A DNA stretch of 64,000 bases from Bedellia somnulentella (lineage: Eukaryota > Arthropoda > Insecta > Lepidoptera > Bedelliidae). The stretch lies in contig OY755183.1 of the NCBI GenBank assembly GCA_963576735.1, positions 15,395,213-15,459,212 of the forward strand. The letters run 5' to 3'. Of the stretch, positions 31,469-41,935 are shown one piece after another; the first letter of the stretch is position 1, and each line of letters begins with the position of its first letter. The notes beneath the pieces are model-generated. The model was not told the origin of the DNA. It made no database searches and saw only the letters and a program-made list of their open reading frames with translations. A program made the position numbers and the translations under genes.

Positions 31469-31720
31469 GCTGTGTAGTGCCGGCTTAGAATAGCACTACC
31501 CCATTTCTTCCGGTGGGTGTACGTAAGAGGCGACTAACGGTATTGGGGCTTTTAAGGGATTTTTGGGCGATGCGGTTGGAGACCCATCACCAACAACCTT
31601 TATTCCACCATCTATTCCCCACGCAACTTCCAAAAGTGGCTGAGGAATTTTTAATTCCCTAGCTCTGGCTACCCCTTCAAGGGATTTATAGCCGTGAGTA
31701 TATGTATGTATGTATGTATG
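31469..31720 (+). mobile_element. Family A, full length with 11-bp TSD
   Basis: TSD TATTTATTCAT at 31458-31468 and 31721-31731. Close to consensus, five TATG units. Confidence 0.92.
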
Positions 31721-31925
31721 TATTTATTCATAAACATTACCATTACAGATTTGAACCCAATTCGACTGTATTTCACATTAAGACAATAGTACAAACAATA
31801 AAGAGAATAAACATAATGCACAAAAAATAATTTTACATGCCGTACCATCATATAAAGCTATGTTTGTAATGTAAAGTGAGCCAAGGAACAGAAAAATAAG
31901 GCGATATACTCCAGCTGTGTTCAAA

Positions 31926-31995
31926 GAAGTTTTTTACGATCACTCACGGGTAGAAAGGGGTACTGCTATTCTAACCCCACTCTACAAACTATGCA
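31926..31995 (-). mobile_element. Family A head fragment
   Basis: TTTTACGATCACTCACGGGTAG to TCTAACCCCACTCTAC. Confidence 0.55.
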
Positions 31996-32294
31996 GCAAT
32001 TATCTATTCTAATCTAAATAAGTCGTAATCTTTACCTCTATGGTATTTTATTTGCCTGCATTTAACTTTTATTAACAGTAAAACAAACAAATGTGTCAGC
32101 TCAAAAGAACTTTTCCAATCCTCAAGTATAAGCTCAAAGTGATCATAGATTTTTTTTTTACAGTTGTTTTCCATATCTCTGTTTATGAAAACTTTTCAAT
32201 AAACCGATTTTACAAATAAATATTTTTCCCGTTTCCTGCAGAATCAGGTCAATCTTTATTTAATGTTCCTACACTCCCCAAGAAATTTACATCC

Positions 32295-32708
32295 CATTAC
32301 GTAAAACATTCAAATTAATAAACAAATGTATGGCAATCTTGAAATAAATTATAATTTCACCTTATTTATATCGAACGAAAATTAGGACTGATGAAAAAGA
32401 AAAAATCTTTTTAGGTACGCATTTCCGGGGAATTTATAAAATTGTTTATTCAAATTCGATTGAGGACCGCAGTCTCAACTGCGAGCAAGCAAATTAACCG
32501 TATTTCGATTTTCTTTCAGTTTCAATCTCTTATGTTTTGATGCTTCCTTTCATTCAAATGTTTTATGGATTAAACACCTATGTTTTCTTATACTCACGGC
32601 TATAAGTTTCAAAACTATATTTCGATTGCTTCTTTAAGAAGTTTTAAAGGGAAAAGATGTTTAAATAAAAACTAGCTGGTAAAAGGTTTCCTGCCACGTC
32701 GCCCATCT
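32295..32708 (+). repeat. Direct duplication block, left copy
   Basis: Matches 37419-37753: AATAAACAAATGTATGGCAATC, GATGAAAAAGAAAAAATC, CGCATTTCC, TAAAATTGTTTATTCAAATT, GCAGTCTCAACTGCGA-CAAGCAAATTAACC, then an old antisense family A. A SINE B later entered the A part in this copy. Confidence 0.75.
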
Positions 32709-33304
32709 TCAAACTCAAACTCGAACTTTAACGCCGTATCTCCCCGAAGAGGTTGGCTGAGGTACTTATACTTCTGAACATCACGTGACATTGTCATCCA
32801 GTGTTCGGAGTGCCGACGTTTTGCTTGGACAGTGTACTCACGTGATTGAGTACAACTTAGCCATGTGGGTTTCCTCACGACGTTGTCCCTCAACGTTAAC
32901 AATCATGAGACATTAACCACACTTGAGACTTTAGAAAAAACAAATTGGTCCCGAGCGACTCGGGATTTGCACCCTCATTATTTCATTTCATTTATTTTTG
33001 CAATCTATTATCTTACATTATTTAGAAAACTCTTTATTGTACATCAAATATGGAAAAACAATTACAAATACACAGAATGAATTAACAAAAGTACAATTGG
33101 CGGTCTTATCACTAAAAGCGATCTCTTCCAGACAACCTTTGAATGGAGAGGTCAATAAATTAGAGTCATGTGAGATAGATGTACAACAAAATGCGTTAAT
33201 CTGCACAAACAATACAACAATCCAGTCATACTTAAATCTAGTTATAAAACATTAACATTATCTGCATGATAAGCGGTTTTCCTGCCCACTGAGTTATCAC
33301 TGTA
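32709..33304 (-). mobile_element. SINE B split by a LINE 3' fragment
   Basis: The antisense SINE body runs 32709-32977. The tRNA head resumes at 33255 (CTGCATGATAAGCGG, GAGTTATCACTGTAGCC). The gap is filled by a LINE 3' end (32980-33254). The SINE is itself placed inside a family A copy (32588-33408): three nested layers. Confidence 0.75.
32980..33254 (-). mobile_element. LINE 3' end fragment inside SINE B
   Basis: Antisense AAACTCTTTATTGTACATC, CAATTGGCGGTCTTATCACTAA and GCGATCTCTTCCAGACAACC, the usual 3' end of a lepidopteran Jockey-type LINE. It interrupts SINE B between body and head. Confidence 0.65.
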
Positions 33305-33448
33305 GCCATTTCGCTCGTAAATCACTTAAAAGCCCCGTAGCCCTTAGTTGCTTCCACTCATACGAGATGATATAGGAGAGTGCTATTATTCTGAACCTGC
33401 ACAACAAAACAATTAATTTGATAAGATATTACAGTACTCTAGACAAAA

Positions 33449-33700
33449 TACGCCGTGTAGTGTCGGCTTAGAATAGCACTACCCCGTTTCTACCGATGGG
33501 TGTACGTAAGGGGCGACTAACGGTATTGGGGCTTTCAAGGGATTTTTGGGCGATGCGGTTGGAGACCCATCACCAACAACCTTTAGTTTACCATCTTTTC
33601 CCCACTCAATTTTCCAAAAGTGGCTCACGAATTTCTAATTCCTTAGCTCTGGCTACCCCTTCTAGGGATTTAAAGCCGTGAGTATATGTATGTATGTATG
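33449..33700 (+). mobile_element. Family A, full length with 11-bp TSD
   Basis: TSD TCTAGACAAAA at 33438-33448 and 33701-33711. Confidence 0.92.
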
Positions 33701-33749
33701 TCTAGACAAAAAGTCTGGGAGGCCTCAAGCCTTATACATAACCTTAACG

Positions 33750-35330
33750 CCATAATGGTCCAGCGCTGGTGAATGGCCATGCTCGAGAATAACAATAGCG
33801 AAGAGTACAGAGCCTCGACTCAGTCGGTAATTGTGTGATACAGGGCACACGATTATTTATATTGATTAGTAACACTATGTCACGAGTCACGACACTTTCT
33901 CTATCTGTTATCACAACAGTATGGTTTCCTGGTTTGTATTAAATATAGTAAATACATTTACCCACGCCTTAGTTCCCTTTGAGGTTGGCAGAGACTGCCG
34001 ATCGCCACTTTGTACGATCCTGGCAAACCTCTTTAGCTTCGTCTAGGTTCATACATTTTCTACACATGTTTTTTGTCCGCCTTGTACATAAATAATATAT
34101 AGCCTTATGCTATCACGCTATTCACTGCTCGTGAATGGCCATGCTCTAGAATAATAATAGCCAAGGATACAGAGCCTCACCCCGGTTGCTAATTATGTGA
34201 TGCAGGCACACAATCATTTATATCGATTAGTACCACTGTGTCACGACCCTTACTACAGCTGTATTTACAACAGTATGCTTACGTGCTCTTTATTTTATTA
34301 GTCATCACACACACACAATACGTACATACATTTACTCACTTCTTATGTGCCATTGGGGTAGGCAGAGACTATCGATCGCCACTTTGTACGATCTTGGTAC
34401 ACCTCTCAAGTTTCTTCTTAATTTCTAATAAATTAAGGAAAGAGAAATTTAGGCTCAGGCGGGAATCGAAACCTTCCGATTCAAAATTTTACTTTCCTTT
34501 ATTTATTCTTTATTTATTAGTAATAATCCCCACATGAGGTTTTCATAAACAAAAACATTGAAATTCTTCTTAATTTGACAATCTTTTCATACATGTTCTT
34601 TTATTTTTCAAACTAAGGACGCCTGCCTTGTACATTGAAAGAAATAAAACCTTAAAGCTATCAATCTTTTAAACGCTTGTGTATGGCCATTCTTTAGTTT
34701 AAAAGTAGTGAAGGATAAAGGGACGCAAATTATTTGATACAGGCTCACGATCATTTATATCGATTATGCCCTGTGTGCCAACCCTTACTCCAGCTGTATT
34801 CACAATAGTATGTTCGCGTTTTCTGAGTTTTAAATAGTAAGTACATATACACATATACTCACGCTTTAGTTCATATTGGAATAAGCAGGCAGGATTGTCA
34901 ATCGCCACTTTGTACGATCCTGGCAAACCCGTCTACGGCTATTTCCATCGCGGTTCGTAAATTTTTTGATGCATGTTATTTTATTCTTCAAACGCCTGCC
35001 TTGTACATAGAAAGAAAGAAAACCTTACAGCTGACAAACTTAAACGCTGGTGAACGGCCATTCTTGAGAAAAATAATAATTGTAAGGATACAGTGAGCGC
35101 TAATTATGAGATACAGGCTCACGATCATTGTATCGATTAGTAGCACTGTGTCACGACCCTGCCCTGTGTACCAACCCTTACCAAAACTGTATTTACAACA
35201 GTATGTTTGCGTGCTCTGTATTTTAATTAGTAAGTAATTTAAGTAAAAAATATAAGTAATGTGGTTTGGGCACGTGGAGTGGACGGATGAGATCAAAGTG
35301 GTATGTAGATGAGTAGCTCTACTCAGAAAA
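33750..35330. repeat. Tandem array of about 370-bp units, each with an RTE-tail segment
   Basis: Four diverged units begin near 33762, 34127, 34675 and 35046 (CGCTGGTGAATGGCCATGCT-like starts). Each continues through GATACAGGCTCACGATCATT-TATATCGATTAG, CTGTATTTACAACAGTATG and AATTAGTAAGTA. Units 1-3 then enter an antisense RTE 3' end (CTTAGTTCCCATTGGGGTAGGCAGAG, CACTTTGTACGATCCTGGC) and GACGCCTGCCTTGTACATA-AAAG. Spacing is about 365-395 bp once the SINE F insertion in unit 2 is removed. Unit 4 lacks the RTE segment and ends in a GTGGTTTGGGCACGTGGAGTGG piece that resembles RTE coding sequence. Confidence 0.75.
34425..34563 (+). mobile_element. SINE F (tRNA-like), inserted in tandem unit 2
   Basis: A 13-bp TSD (TTCTTCTTAATTT) lies at 34412-34424 and 34564-34576. 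The body AGTAATAATCCCCACATGAG-GTTTTCATAAACAAAAAC matches copies at 16694 and 19812. The head (GGCGGGAATCGAAACC) is a decayed B-box region. Confidence 0.75.
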
Positions 35331-35361
35331 CGAAGCATAAATAATTATAAAATTAATTTAA

Positions 35362-35575
35362 ATCCCTAAAAGGGTTAGCCAGAATTTTGAGATGAGGAAT
35401 TTCTCAGCCACTTTTGGAAGTTGAGTACGGAAAAGATTGTAAAATTATGGTTATTGGTGATGGATGGGTTTTCAACCGCATCACTCAAAAATTACTTAAA
35501 AAACCCTTCTATATAATCGCCTCTTACGATCACCTACTAGTAGAAATGGAGTGGTGCTATTCTAACCCGACACGA
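35362..35575 (-). mobile_element. Family A flanking duplication copy 2 (left)
   Basis: Subtype with AAAACCCTTCTATATAATCG; no tail or TSD, so its ends coincide with rearrangement joints. Confidence 0.78.
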
Positions 35576-35582
35576 TCTATGA

Positions 35583-35672
35583 GATGGGGGCAGATAAAAA
35601 TGCCACGTGATTTTTAGAAGTATTAGTACCTGTACCACACCTTCGGGGATATACAGTGTTAATGTTTGAGTA
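35583..35672 (+). mobile_element. SINE B 3' fragment at the edge of the inverted duplication
   Basis: Only the 3' third remains (GCCACGTGATTTTTAGAAG, CACCTTCGGGGATATACAGTGTTAATG). It matches the SINE at 18490 in its private variants. Confidence 0.65.
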
Positions 35673-35949
35673 ATATATATTATAATTTACAAATATTGAT
35701 ATATTTAAATGGGTCCAAAATTTTTAAATACACCTTTCATACTACATAATTAAATCAAACCTGTTTTCTCCCTCAGGACTTCCATATTTATTATCAAATG
35801 GAAACCAATTACATGAAATAACAGATGCGGTAAATAAACAAAAATTAAAACGATTATCTCTCATGCTGTTTGGAAAATTTCCTGTTTCTAATCTCACAAT
35901 TTAAAGTATTTTATTTCTACAAGGGCGTTTATTTCAATCCTTTTAACAG

Positions 35950-36228
35950 ATAACATGGATAATTGCGGTTAATGTCAGTAATTGTGGGAGCAAATTAACT
36001 TCGCCTGGTTTACAGGGTTTGCAGCAATTCCCGTTGGAAGACCTTACTACGAATTTAAGTGAGGAGGATTGTTTTATTGACCTCTACCCTCTTGTGCCCA
36101 TTACCTCCCCTTTGGAGCCGAAACACAATGAAATAAGTTTAGGCGAAATTGCTTTGCTTTAGAAGAATGATTTCGTAAGGGCTTTTTACATTTCCGGTTT
36201 CATAACTGTTAAGGAAAAGTATAATTAA
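35950..36228 (+). pseudogene. Paralogous exon-like ORF with a nonsense codon
   Basis: Same 279-base frame as 17921-18199, with the same upstream TTTTAACAG acceptor. CAG (Gln) of copy 1 is TAG here at 36160-36162, leaving 70 codons. Pro-Ser of copy 1 is Leu-Gly here. The frame is otherwise intact, so loss of function looks recent or the protein may end early. Confidence 0.55.
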
Positions 36229-36302
36229 ATGTAATGTACTGCCCACGACTAGTAAAGACTAGAGCTGAATTAATTTGTGTAGCTTATTTTTCTAATGCTA
36301 AA

Positions 36303-36545
36303 TGCTGTGTAGTGTCGGCTTAGAATAGCACTACCCCATTTCTTTCGATGGGTGTACGTAAGAGGCGACTAACGGTATTGGGGCTTTTAAGGGATTTTTG
36401 GGCGATGCGGTTGGAGACCCATCACCAACAACCTTTTTTCTACCATCTTTTCCCCACTCAACTTCCAAAAGTGGCTGAGGAATTTCTAATTTCTCACCTC
36501 TAGCTACCCTTTTTAGGGATTTATAGCCGTGAGTATGTATGTATT
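36303..36545 (+). mobile_element. Family A inside duplication copy 2
   Basis: GCTGTGTAGTGTCGG to GCCGTGAGTATGTATG. Absent from copy 1 at the matching site. Confidence 0.88.
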
Positions 36546-36867
36546 TTTTGTAACTAACAAGTCAATGAATAAAGATAATATGAAGTACAATTTTAGAAAA
36601 GTTTTTCACTATACATAGAAGAAGCGTGAAATTTGGTTTAGAATAAATATCAAAAGTGGTATACGATTTTTATTATCATCCAACATTATTTGCAGCCATT
36701 TTATGATATAGTTAGCTGTGTATAAAAGGATACGTCTTTCCTAATCTCAGTGGATACAAAAATTTCGTTAAAAATGAAACTATACTATAAGTAAGTAATT
36801 GTTTAAGATAAATTGTTTATTTGGCATTTTTTATATCAAGATGACCAATCCTAGCCATAGTTAACCA

Positions 36868-37073
36868 TGGTAGCCAGAATTTTGAAATGAGAAATATCTC
36901 AGCTACTTTTGGAAGTTGAGTACGGAAAAGATTGTAAAATTAAGGTTGTTGGTAATGGGTCTCCAACCGCATCGCCCAAAAATTACTTATAAAACCCTTC
37001 TATACAATCGCCTCTTACGATCACCTACTGATAGAAATGGGGTAGTGCTATTTTAAGCCGACACTGCACAGCA
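36868..37073 (-). mobile_element. Family A flanking duplication copy 2 (right)
   Basis: Starts abruptly at GTAGCCAGAATTTTG with no tail. Same subtype as 35362-35575. Confidence 0.8.
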
Positions 37074-37189
37074 TCGCAATGTAAAGAATATAAAAAAGCT
37101 TTCCTACTGTTCCAACTTGAAAGCTCTCACACCGGCGAAGCTACCGTGACCGCAATAACTTTATAACCCCTGTCTACCCCTTCCTTGCA

Positions 37190-37420
37190 TTTCCTGTGTT
37201 CTAATTGCGGCTGGTGCGATCCGTTGGTTTTTAAACTGATTATCTATTTTTTTAATATTACATTCTAGCGATAGCATAAATGTTTGATGTTAAAGGGTCG
37301 TTCGCATTTGTGTAAAAAGTGGCTGGTATTTTGTTTGGGATTAAAGATGGTCAAGTTTTTTGTCTTACTTTTGATGTATGTGATTGAGCATTTATATTGT
37401 TTAAGTTTGGATTTTTTCAT
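37190..37420 (+). repeat. Inverted repeat arm, partner at 38455-38715
   Basis: GCGATCCGTTGGTTTTTAAAC, GGCTGGTATTTTGTTTGGGAT-TAAAGATGGTCAA and TTTATATTGTTTAAGTTTGG recur inverted at 38455-38715. Arms of about 230-260 bp are separated by about 1 kb holding the right duplication block and a family A copy. Confidence 0.7.
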
Positions 37421-37753
37421 TACGCACAACATTCTAATAAACAAACAAATGTATAGCAATCTTGAAATAATGAAAATTTTACTTTATTTCATTTTGAACA
37501 TAAAGAGTGATGAAAAAGAAAAATCTTTTCAAAATACGCATTTCCAGGGAGTTCATAAAATTGTTTATTCAAATTTGAATTGAGGACCTCAGTCTCAACT
37601 GCGAACAAGCAAATTAACCTCATTTCGATTTTCGTTCAATTCCAATCTCTTATGACATTTCATTTTCTTTCTAAACGTTGATACACATACATACTACTAT
37701 ATACTCACGGTTATAAGTTTCCATTCGAATATTTGTCTGCTACTTTTAGAAGT
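37419..37753 (+). repeat. Direct duplication block, right copy
   Basis: Counterpart of 32295-32708. Continuation of the family A part is at 37917-38125 after an RTE insertion. The 5' boundary of homology lies near CATTACG at 37419. Confidence 0.75.
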
Positions 37754-38125
37754 ATACATACATACATACATATACGCACGCCGTTAGTTCCCATTAAGGT
37801 AGGCAGAGACTATCGATGGCTACTTTGTACGATATTGGCAAACCTCTCTAGCTTCCTTCACATCCATCAATCTTTTCAAACCTGCTCTTTTATTTTTCAT
37901 ACTTCGAACAGAATGGAGGACAAAAGAGATATAATAAGAATAAATATAATAATCCAGATTTATGAAGTTTGATAGGGAATAGATGGTTAAATAAAGGAAA
38001 ACTAGAAATGGGTTTCCAGGTTTATTGCCAAAAAAAACTACTGAGAGGCGTCGTAACCCTTAGTCGCTTTGTCCATACCCACAAGATGATATGGGAGATT
38101 GCTATTGGACTATACTGAGCCTGCA
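37697..38125 (-). mobile_element. Old family A split by an RTE 3' end
   Basis: 37697-37753 (CTCACGGTTATAAG) and about 37965-38125 (GATAGGGAATAGATGG to GAGCCTGCATTAC). Confidence 0.62.
37754..37916 (-). mobile_element. RTE 3' end inserted in a family A copy
   Basis: Antisense CATACATATACGCACGCCG...GGTAGGCAGAGACTATCG...CTTCATA-type end. It interrupts an old antisense family A (37697-38125). The paralogous block at 32.6-33.4 kb lacks this insertion. Confidence 0.75.
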
Positions 38126-38126
38126 T

Positions 38127-38378
38127 TACAAAACATACATACATATACTCACGGCTATATTTCCCTAGAAGGGGTAGCCAGAGCTAAGGAATTATACATT
38201 CCTCAGCCACTTTTGGAAGTTGAGTGGGGAAAAGATGTTAAGATCAAGGTTGTTGGTGATGGGTATCCAACCGCATCGCCCAAAAATACCTTAAAAAGCC
38301 CCAATACCGTAAGTCGCCTCTTACGGACACCCACCGGAAGAAAAGGGGTAGTGCTATTCTAAGCCGACACTACAAAGC
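38127..38378 (-). mobile_element. Family A, full length
   Basis: CATACATACATATACTCACGGC to CCGACACTACAAAGC. Confidence 0.86.
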
Positions 38379-38454
38379 GAATCTATCTGTTGTTCCATAT
38401 TTTAAAAAGAACATATGAGAAACATCTTTTGATTCAAAATGGGCGGGTTAAATA

Positions 38455-38715
38455 CGAACCATTTATCCTTTCAAGAATTTGAATTGCACTCAGCACCGAA
38501 GAAACCAAACTTAAACAATATAAATGGTCACTCACATACATAAAAAAATGACAAATAATTTGACCATCTTTAATCCCAAACTCAATACCAGCTACTTTTT
38601 ACATAAATGCGGACGAACGTTTTACATTAAACATTCATGATATCACTTAAATTGGAAAAGAAAAAAATCAAAATAATTAGTTTTAAAACCAACGGATCGC
38701 GTCAGCCGCAACTTC
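38455..38715 (-). repeat. Inverted repeat arm, partner at 37190-37420
   Basis: Reverse-complement counterpart: CCAAACTTAAACAATATAAATGG, TTGACCATCTTTAATCCCAAAC and AACCAACGGATCGCG. It ends where a family A 3' fragment begins. Confidence 0.7.
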
Positions 38716-38796
38716 CAAAAGTGGCTGAGGAATTTCTAATTCGTTAGCTCTGGCCCCTTCTAGAGATTTATAGCCGTGAGTATATGTATGTATGTA
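38708..38796 (+). mobile_element. Family A 3' fragment
   Basis: CAACTTCCAAAAGTGGCTGAG to three TATG units. Confidence 0.78.
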
Positions 38797-39107
38797 ACAG
38801 ATAGATTGAACGAGACATATTTTTTGCAGTTGTTAGTCGTAGCTTCAATTTGAATTTGTAGGATCAAGTGCCAAAATTAATATTACTAAGTAAAATTACC
38901 GTGTAGTGATTTCAATAACTTCCGAACGGGCTGTTCGTGGTCTAAGGTTCTAGTCTGGTGAGGAAGCTGAGGAAACTTGCAAAAGAGACATATTTGCCAC
39001 CCCCACATAGGAGCGGAATTAATGTTTTAACTAGTTCGAGCATTTTTTTTAACTACTGGCGTATATTTAGAAAATAAATAAAAAAAAAACTTTTTTGGTT
39101 TTTTTTT

Positions 39108-39325
39108 CTCACATACATACTTGCACACATTTGCTCACGGCTAAACATCCCTAAAAAGGGTAGCCAGAGCTTCAGAGTCGGAAATTCTTTAGCTACTTTT
39201 GGAAGATAATTGAGGAGAAGATTGTAAAATAAAAGTTCTTGGTGATGGGTGTCCATCCGCATCGCGAAAGTTAACAAGTCCCAATATCCTTTCCGTCGTC
39301 ACCTCACATTAATGTCACCAGAAGG
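39108..39325 (-). mobile_element. Family A, head replaced by repeat E
   Basis: CACATACATACTTGC...GCTCACGGC to ATCCTTTCCGTCGTCACC. Confidence 0.74.
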
Positions 39326-39463
39326 GCAAGCACGAGCGCTATTTTATCGACACGATAACGGTTAGAATGAGATGGCAGTATACGATACTAAGTAAGTGCG
39401 TAGGCGATGGCTGCTTTATCCCACGCGATAACTAGTTTAAACACCGCTCGTACTAGCCGGGCT
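39326..39463 (+). repeat. Repeat E, copy 2
   Basis: About 138 bp, roughly 93% identical by eye to 1517-1655. It joins the head side of family A (39108-39325) on the left and a SINE B on the right. Confidence 0.65.
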
Positions 39464-39680
39464 GGTGTTCAGATAGCCTATGGTTTGCTTGGACAATACA
39501 AGGGCACTCACATAATAGATTTAGCGCCATTTTTGTACTACTACACTTTCAAATGAATAAATACAAGTCAGCCAGAAAAAACACGTTGTTGTAAGCCCAA
39601 CCCAGGATTCAAACCCACGACTCTCTTCACGAGGGAGTCATCTTCAGAGGGAGTACTCACTGAGCATCATGGCTATAAAT
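39464..39680 (-). mobile_element. SINE B, old copy
   Basis: Recognisable by GGTGTTCAGA, CTTGGACAATAC, CAAGTCAGCC and CCCAACCCAGGATTCAAACC (antisense B box), with many changes. The 3' module is absent; repeat E (39326-39463) replaces it. Confidence 0.55.
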
Positions 39681-40311
39681 AATACGAATAACTTTGCTAC
39701 ATTAAAATTTTCCTCGTTCATGAGCTTGATGTGAGTTCCGCCAAAATTATACGTGCGCATTTATTTTTGATGAGCTTGTAGTTTTCAAAGCGTGAAAGGA
39801 TATGATGATGAAAATTGGATTTCCTGAATAGCTGTGAACAATGAAAGATTAGACTAAAAGATTTATTTGCTTTAGACAAGTGTTTTTAAAAAGTAATTTG
39901 TATGATTTAAATTATTATTTTTGAAATATCATTGTCATTGTTAAATATCAATGTACTATATGTATTTTCGCGATAAAATTTTGAGGTTTTAGCATACATC
40001 AACAAACCTTTGTCGTAACGCTTTTCAGAAAAAGTAGGTAAATTTTATTTAAAAAAAATATTTCTATGTAGAAAGTGCGCCTCTGAGTCAATACGTTAAA
40101 GATTAATTTAGTATTCTAAAAATTTTAATCCAAAATCATCCTTTACTGAGAAGACTTAGGAAACACCGGAACACTAATTGGGAATAGTAATAAGGTGCAA
40201 TTTTGAATATTAAATGTTGATGCCTGAGTGAGAACTAGGAATTTTAATTTTCAGTTAATCTACTGTGATAAATGAGTTAATTTGCTGTTTTCTTGGCTTT
40301 ATATGCTCTAC
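39681..40311. other. Unassigned AT-rich sequence
   Basis: Nothing recognised before the RTE fragment. Confidence 0.45.
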
Positions 40312-40900
40312 TTTAAAGGAGATGCGATTAATGAACCACTGAATAGTTTCATGTCTAGTCAATCGGTGTCAGAAAAGGCCCGGATGGCTGTGCATGATGC
40401 TGTTCTAGCTCTTATGCTTATGTATGGCAGTGAATGTTGGGTATAGCAGAAGAAACATGAGAGCCGAGTTAATACAGTAGAGATGAGGTCCCTCAGAAAA
40501 GTTTCTAACGTAAGGTTATGTGATCGAGTGAGATATGACGTGATTCGTGAAAGGTGTAACGTGAAAGATGATATTGTAAAAAAGCTAGAGAAAGGAATGT
40601 TGAGATGGTTTGGGCACATAGAGAGGATGAATGATAGTAAATTGGTAAAAAGATCTACAGAGTCAATGAGGAAGGTAATATGAGAAAAGGACGACCACGG
40701 AGGACACACCTTGGTCAAATAGAGACTGTGCTAAAAAAGGCAGGCGTTCGAAGTATGAAGAGTAAAATAGCATGTATGAAAAGATTGATGGATGTAAACG
40801 AAGCTAGAGACGTTTGCCAGGATCGTACAAAGTGGCGATCAATAGTCTCAGTCTACCTAAATGGGAACCAATCGCGTGAGAATATGTATGTATGTTATAT
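40312..40900 (+). pseudogene. RTE LINE 3' fragment
   Basis: C-terminal coding part and 3' end only. Matches KARMAVHDAV, SRVNTVEMRSLRKVSNVRLC, GMLRWFGHIERM and GRPRRTHLGQIE. There is a stop in the SECWVWQKK region (TAG at about 40444), a frameshift near 40680 and a terminal TATG tail. A 5'-truncated SINE B follows at once. Confidence 0.85.
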
Positions 40901-40919
40901 GCTCAACCAGCATGGTTAA

Positions 40920-41187
40920 GCATATAATTTATCATGGTTGCTAACGGTGAGGGAAAACATCGTGAGGAAACCCACATGGCTGAGATGTACTTAGTCATGT
41001 GACAGTGTACTCGTACAAAAACGGCGATAGGCCTGCCCCCTATCACGTGAGTACACTGTCTAAGCAAAACGTGGGTACCTTCTCTGGAAAATAGATGGGG
41101 CTTGCCATGTGAGTTCAGGAGTATTGGTACCTCTGCCAACCCCTTCGGGGATAAACGGCGTGAACGTTTATGTTATGAACGTTTATG
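40920..41187 (+). mobile_element. SINE B, 5'-truncated
   Basis: Begins at TAATTTATCATGGTTGCTAACGG, without the tRNA head, directly after an RTE 3' end. The rest is nearly identical to 19003-19370. It ends GGCGTGAACGTTTATGTTATG, with a short duplicate of the tail. Confidence 0.85.
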
Positions 41188-41704
41188 TTTATATAATAAT
41201 TATTTTATTAGGCAAAAGTAAATTTAACATGCCAGTACAGAATTTCGTTATAATGAGTTCTTATAGGCTAAGGCGTATTTAAATTGCGCCCAACGTTGTT
41301 CGCACAATTGGTCTAGATTTTTCTATGTCAATGCATTTAACTCAAATCAGACAATTGTAACAAACGAGTAACAGCGTTCACAAATATATGAAATTATCAT
41401 AAAATGTAATGTAATAATAATTATAATTTGCTGAACAGATTCGGTGCAACGCTCACGCCCGCACATAAATACTGCCCGTCCAATTAACCCGCCAGACTGT
41501 ACGACCGACGATATTAAAAATTAATTTCACCATTCATTTTTAATTGGAAATCTGTGGACTCAATTTCAGCGTAATGCTGATAACATGCATTGATGGTCAA
41601 TCGGAGAGGTTTTACAAAAACACATTTAATTACCTATTTACATATACTTTCGTATTAACAATTTCTCAGCCTCTTTTTATAAAAACTTTAAGGGAGTATA
41701 AATA
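41188..41704. other. Unassigned sequence
   Basis: Nothing recognised. Confidence 0.45.
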
Positions 41705-41935
41705 TACACCACCCCCTATCTACGCTCAGGTGTCTTAAGAGGCGACTAAGGGTATGAGGCTTTTTAAATTTGTTTTTGGGCGATGCGGTTGGAGACCCAT
41801 CACCAATGATACTTTATTTCTTCTGTCTTCCCCCTATCAACTTCCAAATGTGGCTGATGAGATTCTAGCTCTGAAGTTCTGGCTACCCCTTTTTGGGATT
41901 TATAGCCGTGAGTGTATGTATGTAAATATGTATTC
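41705..41935 (+). mobile_element. Family A, subtype 2, head lost
   Basis: CCACCCCCTATCTACGCTC to GCCGTGAGTGTATGTATG. Confidence 0.82.

Larger units (their letters stand above)
32588..33408 (-). mobile_element. Old family A split by SINE B
   Basis: 3' part 32588-32708 and head part 33305-33408 (AATCACTTAAAAGCCCC, ATAGGAGAGTGCTATT). Paralogue of 37697-38125. Confidence 0.65.
35583..36868 (+). repeat. Inverted duplication, copy 2
   Basis: Counterpart of 17235-18600. It is flanked on both sides by antisense family A copies of one subtype (35362-35575 and 36868-37073), which share TAAAACCCTTCTAT and CGCCTCTTACGATCACCTACT. A different family A copy (36303-36545) sits inside, at a different site from the one in copy 1, so the duplication is older than both insertions. 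Confidence 0.85.

Noticed and set aside
38385..38810. 12-base inverted match AATCTATCTGTT / AACAGATAGATT beside two family A pieces
   Set aside because: Could be chance, and the two matches lie on non-equivalent sides of the elements; not treated as a TSD.
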